NCBI GenBank assembly: GCA_009780625.1
Contig: WQZR01000005.1
Coordinates: forward strand, 1-23,319
DNA length: 23,319 bases
Source: Bacillota bacterium
GTDB lineage: Bacteria; Bacillota; Clostridia; Christensenellales; UBA1242
Direction of reading: 5' to 3'
The first letter of the stretch is position 1; the number at the start of each line of letters is the position of its first letter. The translations under genes were made by a program, and so were the position numbers. The notes under the pieces were generated by a model that was not told the DNA's origin, did no database searches, and was given only the letters and a program-made list of their open reading frames with translations. Below, piece by piece: positions 1 to 8,196 of this stretch.

Positions 1-7
1 ATAGTAC

Positions 8-13
8 TATAAT
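8..13 (+). promoter_or_regulatory. -10 box of the VirB4-like gene
   Basis: A perfect TATAAT predicts a start of transcription near base 20 and a leader of about 35 nt. The -35 region lies outside the window, so the promoter is only half visible. Confidence 0.45.
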
Positions 14-35
14 TTAACTAATTAGTGATTGTATA

Positions 36-64
36 GGGAGAAGATGGCAACCAGATGGCAGTAA
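36..64 (+). promoter_or_regulatory. SD and six-codon overlapping mini-ORF before the VirB4-like gene
   Basis: A GGGAG Shine-Dalgarno-like sequence lies at 36-40. It is 14 nt from ATG 55 of the main gene, which is long. It is 3 nt from an out-of-frame ATG at 44 that opens a short frame (MATRWQ) ending in TAA at 62-64, across the main start. No other in-frame upstream start exists, because TAG occurs at 34-36. Termination-reinitiation is possible, and chance is also possible. Confidence 0.3.
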
Positions 65-2694
65 GAATGATTCCAAGAAAAACGAAAATTGCAATGGAGC
101 TTTTTAAAGGCTACACTGTGATGGACATTTTATGGCTTGCAATGTGTGCTGGTATATTCCTTTTGTTTATGTCTTCAAACTATCCACGTTCTCCGTTCAA
201 CATCATTTTGGGGCTTGCGATTGCTGGTATGCTTGTGACACTTATTATTAAGTCTAACGGTGTTAGGGTTTATAACACATTGACGTGGGCTTTTGGTTTT
301 ATTGCATATCCTAAAGTGTTTGTTAAGTTTAGAGGAGATAAGAAAGTTAAGGGGCACAATATGCGTGGGCTTATGCCATATGTTGGTCTTCTTGATAATA
401 TTATTGATTACAGAGAATATTATGCACAGGTTATTGAAGTCTACCCAATGGGATTTGGACTTTTGGCAGAAAATAGGCAAGACGCTATGATTAATGGTGT
501 GGCAAACGCTTTAAGACGTCTTGGAGCGGGGCAGTGTGCCAGCCTTGTTAAGGTAAGCATGCCGATGACGCTAGACAGCTATCACGAAGCGGAGAAGAAT
601 AAGCGTAACGCAGTTCTGAAAAACCACGAGCTTGGGTTTATTTCTGATAAAGAACTTCAAACACGTGAAGTTGTTTTCAAAAACCGTAATGTGTTAAACC
701 AATATTTTGAAACAAAGAAAAAGATTTATAAAGACCACTTCTTCTTTGTTATTTTTTCAAAGCACAGGGAAACACTTAAAACAACAGTTGAGGGTATGAG
801 TAACTCATTCTTTGGAGCCTCGCCTGTTCTTAATAACAAAATTCTAAACAAAAACGAAGTTATTGCTTTCCTAAAAGCAAACTATTCAAAAGACTATAAT
901 CCAAAAGATATTCCAAAACTTAAAAACGAAGAAATTTTAGGTTGGTTGATGCCAGACCGTGTTAGGTTCAATTCAAGCTCGTTTGAAGTTGATGACAAAA
1001 AATATTCAAACTTTACGATTATGGACTATCCAATGACTGTTGGAAACGCTTGGGGTTGGTCTTTCTTCAGTTTAAAAGACACAAGAGTTGTTATGAACTT
1101 TAAGTCTATTCCTAAAATTAAATCTGTTAAGGCTATAGACAAAGCGTTGATGGAGATGCAGGGGCAGATGCTTAAGGGCGGAAAGTTCTCTGACAAGGTT
1201 GAAAAACAAGCTGCTTTGGACTCTATGAAGCGACTTCTTGTTGACTTAAAGACCGGAAACGAAAACATGTTCGACGTGACAATTTTCCTAACATGCGAAC
1301 ACTCGATGAAAAAAGAGGTTAGGGCAAAACTTAAAGAGGTTGGTTTTACATCAAACGAAATGTTCTGTCGTCAAGCAGATGCGTTTGTTTCTGCAAACGT
1401 TTCGATGGTTGATAAAACTGTTAAATATGCAAGGGGTTTCCAAACATCTTCTCTTGCTGGGGTTTTCCCGTTTATTTCTTCAATGCTTCAAGACCCAGGT
1501 GGGTTCTATATTGGATATAACCAATATCCAGTTTATATGGATTTCTTCAAGAGGGATAGGGAACGTGTTAACTCGAATATGTTCGTTATTGGGCGTTCTG
1601 GTTCTGGTAAGTCGTTTACGGCAAAAACTCTTATTTCTCACCTTGTTGCAGATGACGCAAAAATCTTTATTCTTGACCCTGAAAACGAATATGCGAAAAT
1701 GGCTCTCACATTTGGTGGAAAGCTTATTGACGTTGGTTCTGGAATTCAGGAACGTTTTAATCCGTTCCATATCGTTCAAGAACTAGATGATGACGACGGC
1801 TCCAGCGGTGGAGACAGCATGGCGCAGCACTTGCAGTTTATGGAGGAATTCTTTAAAATCATTCTTGAAGGGATTACGTCTGACGCGATGGAAGCTCTAA
1901 ACCGTCTTGTTGTTCAACTCTATAAAAAACGCGGTGTCACTGCGGGAACTGACTTAAACGAAATCAAGCCAGAAGAATATCCAATATTCGACGACCTTGT
2001 GGACTATGCGGTGCAAGAATATGAACGTGCAAGTGATGAGTATTCTAAACAAAACTATAAAGTTGTTATTAACTATATTTCAAAATTCGCAACTGGTGGG
2101 CGTATTTCCAACTTGTGGAACGGCCCAACAAACATTGAAGCAAACGAAAACTTCGTTGTGTTCTCTTTCCGTTCGATTTTGGCAAACAGAAACGGTGGGG
2201 TTGGAAGAGCACAGATGTTGTTGGTGTTTAAGTATCTAGATAACGAGATTATTAAAAACCGTGAATTTAACCTTAGATATAGAACGCACAGAAAAATTAT
2301 CGTTGTTGTGGACGAGGCGCACTGTTTTATTTCGCCTAAGTTTCCAATCGCTTTGGACTTTATGTTCCAGATGGCAAAACGTATTCGTAAATACGGTGGG
2401 ATGCAGATTATCATCACGCAGAACATCATGGACTTTATGGGCGATGCTGCCATGATTCGTCAGTCTTCGGCGATTATTGCTGCCTGTCAATATTCTCTGA
2501 TTATGTCTCTTTCTCCAAACGACGTTACGGAACTTGTTAAGTTATATAAGAACGCGGGTGGTATGAACGAAACCGAGCAAGACCAAATTGCAAACGCTGG
2601 TCGAGGTGAGGTGTTTATGATTACGGGGCTTGCAACAAGGACGCAGGTTCAGATTGACGTTATGCCTGAGGTTCGAGAGTTATTTGATGATTAA
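55..2694 (+). CDS. VirB4-type T4SS ATPase with fused PrgI/VirB3-like N-terminus
   Basis: This 879-aa protein belongs to the VirB4/TraC/TrbE ATPase family, which powers type IV secretion from the cytoplasmic face of the membrane. Walker A GRSGSGKS is at residues 513-520 and Walker B, ending in VVVDEAH, has its D and E at 753-754. Residues 1-95 hold an IPRK start, two membrane helices (about 23-41 and 47-67) and a short amphipathic tail ending in YPKVF. That arrangement resembles the PrgI family, the VirB3 counterpart that in Gram-positive conjugation systems is usually a separate gene just upstream of VirB4. The fusion is my inference. ATG 55 is the first possible in-frame start; ATG 67 is an alternative. 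No relaxase, coupling protein or VirB6-like gene follows, so any partners must lie upstream. The gene ends in a terminator, and its codon use is ordinary for the window. Confidence 0.88.
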   Translation: MAVRMIPRKTKIAMELFKGYTVMDILWLAMCAGIFLLFMSSNYPRSPFNIILGLAIAGMLVTLIIKSNGVRVYNTLTWAFGFIAYPKVFVKFRGDKKVKGHNMRGLMPYVGLLDNIIDYREYYAQVIEVYPMGFGLLAENRQDAMINGVANALRRLGAGQCASLVKVSMPMTLDSYHEAEKNKRNAVLKNHELGFISDKELQTREVVFKNRNVLNQYFETKKKIYKDHFFFVIFSKHRETLKTTVEGMSNSFFGASPVLNNKILNKNEVIAFLKANYSKDYNPKDIPKLKNEEILGWLMPDRVRFNSSSFEVDDKKYSNFTIMDYPMTVGNAWGWSFFSLKDTRVVMNFKSIPKIKSVKAIDKALMEMQGQMLKGGKFSDKVEKQAALDSMKRLLVDLKTGNENMFDVTIFLTCEHSMKKEVRAKLKEVGFTSNEMFCRQADAFVSANVSMVDKTVKYARGFQTSSLAGVFPFISSMLQDPGGFYIGYNQYPVYMDFFKRDRERVNSNMFVIGRSGSGKSFTAKTLISHLVADDAKIFILDPENEYAKMALTFGGKLIDVGSGIQERFNPFHIVQELDDDDGSSGGDSMAQHLQFMEEFFKIILEGITSDAMEALNRLVVQLYKKRGVTAGTDLNEIKPEEYPIFDDLVDYAVQEYERASDEYSKQNYKVVINYISKFATGGRISNLWNGPTNIEANENFVVFSFRSILANRNGGVGRAQMLLVFKYLDNEIIKNREFNLRYRTHRKIIVVVDEAHCFISPKFPIALDFMFQMAKRIRKYGGMQIIITQNIMDFMGDAAMIRQSSAIIAACQYSLIMSLSPNDVTELVKLYKNAGGMNETEQDQIANAGRGEVFMITGLATRTQVQIDVMPEVRELFDD

Positions 2695-2718
2695 AAAATG
2701 CCAGAATGGCATTTTTTT
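2693..2718 (+). terminator. Rho-independent terminator after the VirB4-like gene
   Basis: The stem AAAAAATGCCA / TGGCATTTTTT has a GAA loop and its 3' arm runs into a T tract. It overlaps the stop codon. Confidence 0.9.
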
Positions 2719-2776
2719 CTTTCTTGAATTTTAAGTTTTGAGTTTAATTCGTTTTGCCCTTTTCTAGATAGGTGTT

Positions 2777-2820
2777 AAACTATAAAAGTTATAATCTAAC
2801 GAAATCTTTTTTTATAGTTT
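2777..2820 (+). promoter_or_regulatory. Promoter region of the giant surface protein, with an 11-bp inverted repeat around the -10
   Basis: TATAAT at 2790-2795 is the likely -10 (predicted start near 2802); no convincing -35 is visible. AAACTATAAAA at 2777-2787 and its exact reverse complement at 2810-2820 flank this box with a 22-nt spacer. The left arm would lie upstream of the transcript start, so a DNA-level operator fits better than an RNA hairpin. The rest of 2719-2880 is AT-rich leader with no riboswitch that I recognise. Confidence 0.45.
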
Positions 2821-2839
2821 TAATTTATTAGCAGAAACT

Positions 2840-2884
2840 ATGAAAAGGAAGAAGTTTAAGCATAGAAGGGAACTTAAAGCATGA
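2840..2884 (+). CDS. Possible 14-codon basic leader peptide
   Basis: ATG at 2840 opens a short frame, MKRKKFKHRRELKA, that stops with TGA at 2882-2884. The stop overlaps the start of the giant surface protein in an ATGA arrangement. Nine of 14 residues are Lys, Arg or His. The frame has no SD of its own, whereas the downstream gene has AAGGG at 2866-2870, ten nt before ATG 2881. It could be a coupling leader or a chance product of an A/G-rich SD region. Confidence 0.25.
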   Translation: MKRKKFKHRRELKA

Positions 2885-5800
2885 CAAATTTATTTAGAAG
2901 AATTAACATGAAACTAGTAGGTCGAATTTCAGTGGCGGTTGTATTTATCTTGGCGTTGATTGCATCATCTCCATGGTTAGGTGCATTTTTCACTGTAAGA
3001 ACGGTGACAAACCACGCACAAGGTTTTGCGCCAACAAACATCACGGCTTTCCAAATTATGAACATTGATGTTCCAAGAGAAGCTGAGATAGGGGATGTTA
3101 TTGAAATTCCATATGCACACATTGTGGGGCCTAATGGAACTGTGAACAGCATCAACACAGAAGAAACTCTTGTGATGGGTTCGGACGATATTTATACTAG
3201 AGTAAACTTTCCAAAAACATTCACAAGCAACATTGCTCTAACGGGCGACACAGTGTCTCAAACTGGTTATGCCCTAAGACCAATCATCACAGACAGCTTT
3301 GGTGCAATTGTTAGACACGTTTCGGAAATTCCTGCTCACCAAAGAGAAGGAAGAACTTTACTTGGAAGACCACTTAACGTTGCCTATTGGTTCTCAACAC
3401 TTGAAGATACATGGTATGAAGATGCACTTGATAACGACACAATTAAAGTAGAAACAGATGAGTCAAATGGAGACTTTATCAACTTCGTTCCTGCAACAAG
3501 AGGAACAAACGCATATGTTGTGTTCTTTGAATATAGAGAGCATAGCAGAACACTTGGAACAGTTGCTCCACTAAGCACTCCAGCAATCAGAACACTTGCA
3601 AGAAGTGAAAACTTTTCTATCAGCGTATATGCAGAGCAGTTTGGTTTCACATGGGACACAAACGTTAGATATCACAGTTTCAGCAAAGATGCAGAAGATG
3701 AATTTACTGTAAGAACTGATGCGGTTCTTGCGTTTATGCCTTCTGAAATCAACAACACAACTGCATTCACAATTCCAATGCCACGCGTTACAAACAGCAG
3801 AGGACACACACTATACCTAGACGTTAAAGACCAATTTGGAAATGGAGCAAACAGCCAATTGACTGTTGAAGCTTTCCATGGCGTTATTACAGAACAAGAA
3901 CTCCTTGAGGGAAGAACAAGATTCTCTAGACCAATTTGGGTTTATGACAACGCACCAGACACATATGCTCTTCTTGAAAACGAGCCAAGCGACACAACAG
4001 ACTGGACACTTAACCAAACAAACAGAACAATCGTTTTTGTTGAAGAGGTTTCTGGTGGAACATTTATTGACATCAGTGTTAACAACTTTGCATATCAACA
4101 TGCTTCAGAAGTGACTCTAAGAAACTCTGGAAACCAAACAGTATTCAGAGGAGACCCAACAAGCACAGACAGAATTGAAACTGTTCCTGTAACAGCAGGG
4201 CAAACACTTCTTCCTGCACTTAGCGTGGACGAAGTTATTGCAGGTTTCACAGTTCAAAGAACAAGCACATTCGACAGAGACCCACATGCTCCAAACGTTA
4301 ACCCAGAAGAACTTACAACACTTAAAGACAGACATGGAAGAGAAGTTAAAACATTCAGAATCACAATGAGAAACCAAAACACAACTTCTCACGATTTTGG
4401 AAGATTTACACTTGCATACAGATTTATTGGAAGCCAAGACCACAACCAATCTAATGCCAACTTCTCAAACGAAATTCAAGTTAGAAACGCAGCAAACTTC
4501 AACCCAGTTCCAACACCAGGTGGGGCGCACAACGCTGACCTTGTTGATTTAACATTCACATTCGACTCAAGCGAACCACCAAGAACCGCAACACTTGGAA
4601 ACGAACTTAAATTCAGCACAGTTACAGCAAGAAACGCAGCAAGAAACGATGTTGTTGTTCAAGCGTTCACAAGAGTGACAATCACTTGGGTGGACCCAAT
4701 CGCAAGAACAGAACATTCTCTAGACAACGAAGGAAACATTGTTGCACTTGTAACGAATGCAAGCCAAAGAATGGATATCAGTGACACTATGGCATACACA
4801 TTCAGAAGAGAAGGTGCATACCGTGTTAGATATCAAGTAATTGACGTTTATGGAATTGCTTCAAGAGAATTTACATACACAATTTCAAACGTTAGGGACG
4901 ACCTTAGCCCAACAATTATGCTTGCAGTTGACTATACAGACGACTTAGGCAGAAACATTCAACCAGACTCAAAAGTTGAGGACAAAGACAGAATACAATG
5001 CGGAAGACACCTTCTTCCAACAAGAGTTGCTTCAATCAGCCAAACTGGCATTCCAGGAATCACTGGAACAGCAAGAGGTGTTGTTTATATCCCTGCAGTG
5101 TTTGCACACGACAACTGGGATGACATTGGAAGACTAGACATCAGAAGAACAATCAGAGCAAGAGACGGCGGAGCTGTTTGGACTGTTGAAACAAGATGGG
5201 CAGACCAAAACAACCACAGAGTTCTTCACGTAAACCAAGGTGGATTTATCTACTTTGCTGCAGAAGGAACTTATGTTCTTGAAATTTCAGCAAGAGACAG
5301 AACAACACAAGGTTTCACTTCAACAAGTTTTGAATTTGTTATTGGCGAAGCAACAAACACAACAGATGTTCCAACAGAAGGAACAACTGCAAGACCAAGC
5401 GTGACATTTGTTAGAGGACAAGATGTCAACTTTGTTAGACCAAGCTTCACGCACGCAGTTGACAACAGAATGCTTACAGAAACGTTCTACTATTTTGGCG
5501 ACATCGAGTGCCCAGTGAACGAAACAGCAGATTTGATTAACCCAAGATTCTTCACTTCATCAATCTATAACAACATGGATGTTGGTGACAGACCAGTTGA
5601 TATCTTCGACGTAGACGCAGTTATTGCAGAAGTTGGAGCACCAGCAAGAAACACATGGATTTATAACAGCTTTAGCGACCTTCTAAGAAACGTTAGAAAC
5701 GAAGGTGCAGGAACAGCAGCAGAAGGAAACTACCTTCAAATTATGACTGCAATTTCTATGATTAACGAAGCATATCGTGCAGCAGGCGAGCCAACAGTCA

Positions 5801-8139
5801 TCAGAACTCCAGAAACAAGAGAAGGAAACGAAACTCACTATTTCATCAGAACAGAAAGAGGAATGAGAGAAAACATCAACATCTTTGCTGTTGCAACTTC
5901 ACACTCTGGAAGACTTATGAGCGGACTTATTGGGGGAGAACTTCCACTTCACCTACAACCAGGAATTCCACCAGAAGTTCCACCACTGTTTGAACCAAAC
6001 TGGACAGCACACACAGCAGCATTCTGGAATATGGAAATCAGGAACATCTTAGCTGAACGTGCAGCATTCGAATTGCCACCAGTTTTCCTTGCAGGCGGAG
6101 TTAACACAGATTTAGACGGAACAGGAATGAAAACGGGTTGGGACACAGATTACTACGACAACCTTACATACACATCAAGAGACGGCTGGTTTGTTATGCC
6201 AGGCGCAGCAGGTGCAGACACAAGACCAACAGAATTCATCAACCAACATGGTGTTGAAAACGGCGGCACAATTGCTGCAGTTCCAGGACGTGTTAACGAA
6301 ATCGTAAACGCGCACCAAAACTTCAACATTCACCTTCCAGCAGCAGTGTTTGCTTCAGTTGACCCAGGTTTCAACATCAACATCACTGCAAGATACCTTC
6401 GTGACACTGGAAACGGGGCTTTCACAGCAACGCTTTCAAACGAGCACACAGGTGGAAGAATTATTGGTGGAGGAACAAGTGCGGTTCCAGCTCTTGCTAA
6501 CAACGACCACAACTATAGAAGAGCAGGCGATGCAACATTTAGACCAAGCTTTGGAAACACAAGCTATCTAATCAGCTATAACGCAACAGACAACAACGGA
6601 AACGGAACAATGATTTCAATTGTGTTCAGCACAGTTCCAACAGAAGCGCCAAGCCTAAGATACGAAATGCCACAAGGAATTGATGCACTTGAAATCGGAA
6701 CACGCATCACATTCCCAGAAGCAACAGCAACACAAAACGGCCTAGACATCACGCAAAATGGTGGAACAGTTAAACTTGTTCCAGTAAACGGTGCAAACTG
6801 GGGAAGAGCAGTGTTTGATGCAACAACAAGAGAATTCAGACCACTTTCAACAGGAACATTCGTTTTCCAATGGGTTGCAGAAGATGCTTATGGAATTGAA
6901 AGTAAGTCAAGACAGATTGTAGTTAATGTTGTTCATAGACATGCACCACTTGTTATTGTGGAAAGAGAACTTGGCGGCAGGCCATTCTGGAATGCTAACA
7001 ACCAAAACACAGTTCAAATTCTTCCAATTGAAGAAGACAAAGACCCATCAACAACAAACCCAAGATGGCAACACATTGAGATTCCAAGATTTAGAGTTGA
7101 CCCAGCACAAGACATTGAAGCGTGGGGCTCATATACTCTAAACCTTACAATCACATCAAACAACAACGCAGTTCCAGCGTTTATCTACACAGGAACTCAA
7201 GGACTAGACACAGGATATATCAACTTCCAAGGAACTGAAGCGCTTCCAGGTGGACAAGTTAGAGGAAGCATGATTCCTTTGACAGTTGCAAACATCAGAG
7301 ATGAAGACAGACCAAACCCAAGATTTGCTTTCCTTCCAACAGAGGGAGATGGTGAGTATGTTGTTACATACATTGCAACATCTGGCGGAAACAGCACGGT
7401 TAACGACCCAGCGCAAAGCCAAGAACTTACGTTCAGACTTCACGTTGGAGACACAATCGACCCAGTTATAACCGTTCCAGAAGTTAAGGGCAGACACATT
7501 CCAAATGACGTATATAGCGTTGGAGACAGATTGAGACTATTTAGATTCTATTCAGCTAGCTCTCAAATCACAGCAACAGACCTTGGAGGTTCTAGAGGTG
7601 AGAACATGTTCAGAATCGGCTTTGGTGGAAAAGACACAGGCTCAGGATATCACCAAGACCCAGGGCATGACGACCACAAAGACAGATTTACATTCGATGC
7701 AACGCAGGTTAGAGCAGAAATCAGAACACCAGACGGGTTTGTTCACACAATGGAAACTGGTGCAGAGTTTGAGTGGTTCCTAGTTCAATCAGGAACACAC
7801 ACACTGACCTACAGAGTTATGGACTTGGCTGGAAACACAGGCGACACTGGAATGAGAGTTTTCACATTCAGAGTTGACGCAAAAGAAGCTGAGGAAAACG
7901 ACTGGAGACAGTTCTGGCAAATCTTCGGAATTTGTGCAGGTATTGTTGCACTAGCTGGAGCATTGTGGTTTGCATTCGCTGACAACTCAAAACGTTTTGG
8001 AAAGAGACGTAAGAAAGACGGCGAAGGTGACGACGAAGGCACAGATGAAGATGAAGGCGATGACGCAGATGGAACAAAGCCAGCGAAAACTTCAAAGGTT
8101 AAAGAAAAGAAGAAACCTAAATCAGACATCGTAGTATAA
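2881..8139 (+). CDS. Giant membrane-anchored surface protein with repeated beta-sandwich-like domains
   Basis: This 1752-aa protein has a signal-peptide-like N-terminus (basic start, hydrophobic stretch about residues 16-36) and a C-terminal membrane helix about 1679-1700. After the helix come a stop-transfer run (KRFGKRRKK) and a tail very rich in Asp, Glu and Lys, ending near ...KPKSDIVV. There is no LPxTG sortase motif. The ectodomain is rich in Thr, Asn and Arg and very poor in Cys. It repeats an Ig/cadherin-like closing pattern, for example YRVRYQVIDVYGIAS (from about 647), YVLEISARD (about 796), FVFQWVAEDAYGIES (about 1325) and LTYRVMDLAGNTG (about 1640). I do not recognise a specific family and no catalytic motif is evident, so adhesion or cell-surface structure is the best guess. 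Codon choice is extremely narrow (AGA, ACA, CCA, GGA, AAC, GAC), implying strong expression. ATG 2881 is supported by AAGGG; ATG 2908 would also leave a signal peptide. Confidence 0.85.
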   Translation: MTNLFRRINMKLVGRISVAVVFILALIASSPWLGAFFTVRTVTNHAQGFAPTNITAFQIMNIDVPREAEIGDVIEIPYAHIVGPNGTVNSINTEETLVMGSDDIYTRVNFPKTFTSNIALTGDTVSQTGYALRPIITDSFGAIVRHVSEIPAHQREGRTLLGRPLNVAYWFSTLEDTWYEDALDNDTIKVETDESNGDFINFVPATRGTNAYVVFFEYREHSRTLGTVAPLSTPAIRTLARSENFSISVYAEQFGFTWDTNVRYHSFSKDAEDEFTVRTDAVLAFMPSEINNTTAFTIPMPRVTNSRGHTLYLDVKDQFGNGANSQLTVEAFHGVITEQELLEGRTRFSRPIWVYDNAPDTYALLENEPSDTTDWTLNQTNRTIVFVEEVSGGTFIDISVNNFAYQHASEVTLRNSGNQTVFRGDPTSTDRIETVPVTAGQTLLPALSVDEVIAGFTVQRTSTFDRDPHAPNVNPEELTTLKDRHGREVKTFRITMRNQNTTSHDFGRFTLAYRFIGSQDHNQSNANFSNEIQVRNAANFNPVPTPGGAHNADLVDLTFTFDSSEPPRTATLGNELKFSTVTARNAARNDVVVQAFTRVTITWVDPIARTEHSLDNEGNIVALVTNASQRMDISDTMAYTFRREGAYRVRYQVIDVYGIASREFTYTISNVRDDLSPTIMLAVDYTDDLGRNIQPDSKVEDKDRIQCGRHLLPTRVASISQTGIPGITGTARGVVYIPAVFAHDNWDDIGRLDIRRTIRARDGGAVWTVETRWADQNNHRVLHVNQGGFIYFAAEGTYVLEISARDRTTQGFTSTSFEFVIGEATNTTDVPTEGTTARPSVTFVRGQDVNFVRPSFTHAVDNRMLTETFYYFGDIECPVNETADLINPRFFTSSIYNNMDVGDRPVDIFDVDAVIAEVGAPARNTWIYNSFSDLLRNVRNEGAGTAAEGNYLQIMTAISMINEAYRAAGEPTVIRTPETREGNETHYFIRTERGMRENINIFAVATSHSGRLMSGLIGGELPLHLQPGIPPEVPPLFEPNWTAHTAAFWNMEIRNILAERAAFELPPVFLAGGVNTDLDGTGMKTGWDTDYYDNLTYTSRDGWFVMPGAAGADTRPTEFINQHGVENGGTIAAVPGRVNEIVNAHQNFNIHLPAAVFASVDPGFNINITARYLRDTGNGAFTATLSNEHTGGRIIGGGTSAVPALANNDHNYRRAGDATFRPSFGNTSYLISYNATDNNGNGTMISIVFSTVPTEAPSLRYEMPQGIDALEIGTRITFPEATATQNGLDITQNGGTVKLVPVNGANWGRAVFDATTREFRPLSTGTFVFQWVAEDAYGIESKSRQIVVNVVHRHAPLVIVERELGGRPFWNANNQNTVQILPIEEDKDPSTTNPRWQHIEIPRFRVDPAQDIEAWGSYTLNLTITSNNNAVPAFIYTGTQGLDTGYINFQGTEALPGGQVRGSMIPLTVANIRDEDRPNPRFAFLPTEGDGEYVVTYIATSGGNSTVNDPAQSQELTFRLHVGDTIDPVITVPEVKGRHIPNDVYSVGDRLRLFRFYSASSQITATDLGGSRGENMFRIGFGGKDTGSGYHQDPGHDDHKDRFTFDATQVRAEIRTPDGFVHTMETGAEFEWFLVQSGTHTLTYRVMDLAGNTGDTGMRVFTFRVDAKEAEENDWRQFWQIFGICAGIVALAGALWFAFADNSKRFGKRRKKDGEGDDEGTDEDEGDDADGTKPAKTSKVKEKKKPKSDIVV

Positions 8140-8141
8140 TA

Positions 8142-8176
8142 AACAGAAAAAACGCCTAACGGCGTTTTTTTCTGTT
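8142..8176 (+). terminator. Strong terminator after the giant surface protein
   Basis: AACAGAAAAAACGCC pairs with GGCGTTTTTTTCTGTT across a TAAC loop, with one bulged T. A core GC clamp (CGCC/GGCG) is followed by seven T. The uvrB promoter lies directly downstream. Confidence 0.92.
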
Positions 8177-8182
8177 GTTTAT

Positions 8183-8188
8183 GATAAT
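8183..8188 (+). promoter_or_regulatory. -10 box of uvrB (leaderless start)
   Basis: GATAAT lies only 8 nt before ATG 8197, predicting transcription to start at or within 2 nt of the start codon. No SD sequence is present. Confidence 0.5.
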
Positions 8189-8196
8189 ATTAAGAT

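Noticed and set aside
1..2718. Window as part of an integrative conjugative element
   Set aside because: Only one T4SS-type gene is visible. There is no relaxase, integrase, coupling protein or att repeat, and the flanking genes are housekeeping. It cannot be excluded upstream of base 1.
2719..2880. Riboswitch or T-box in the long leader of the surface protein
   Set aside because: No conserved core, no specifier or antiterminator pattern and no terminator hairpin before the ATG.
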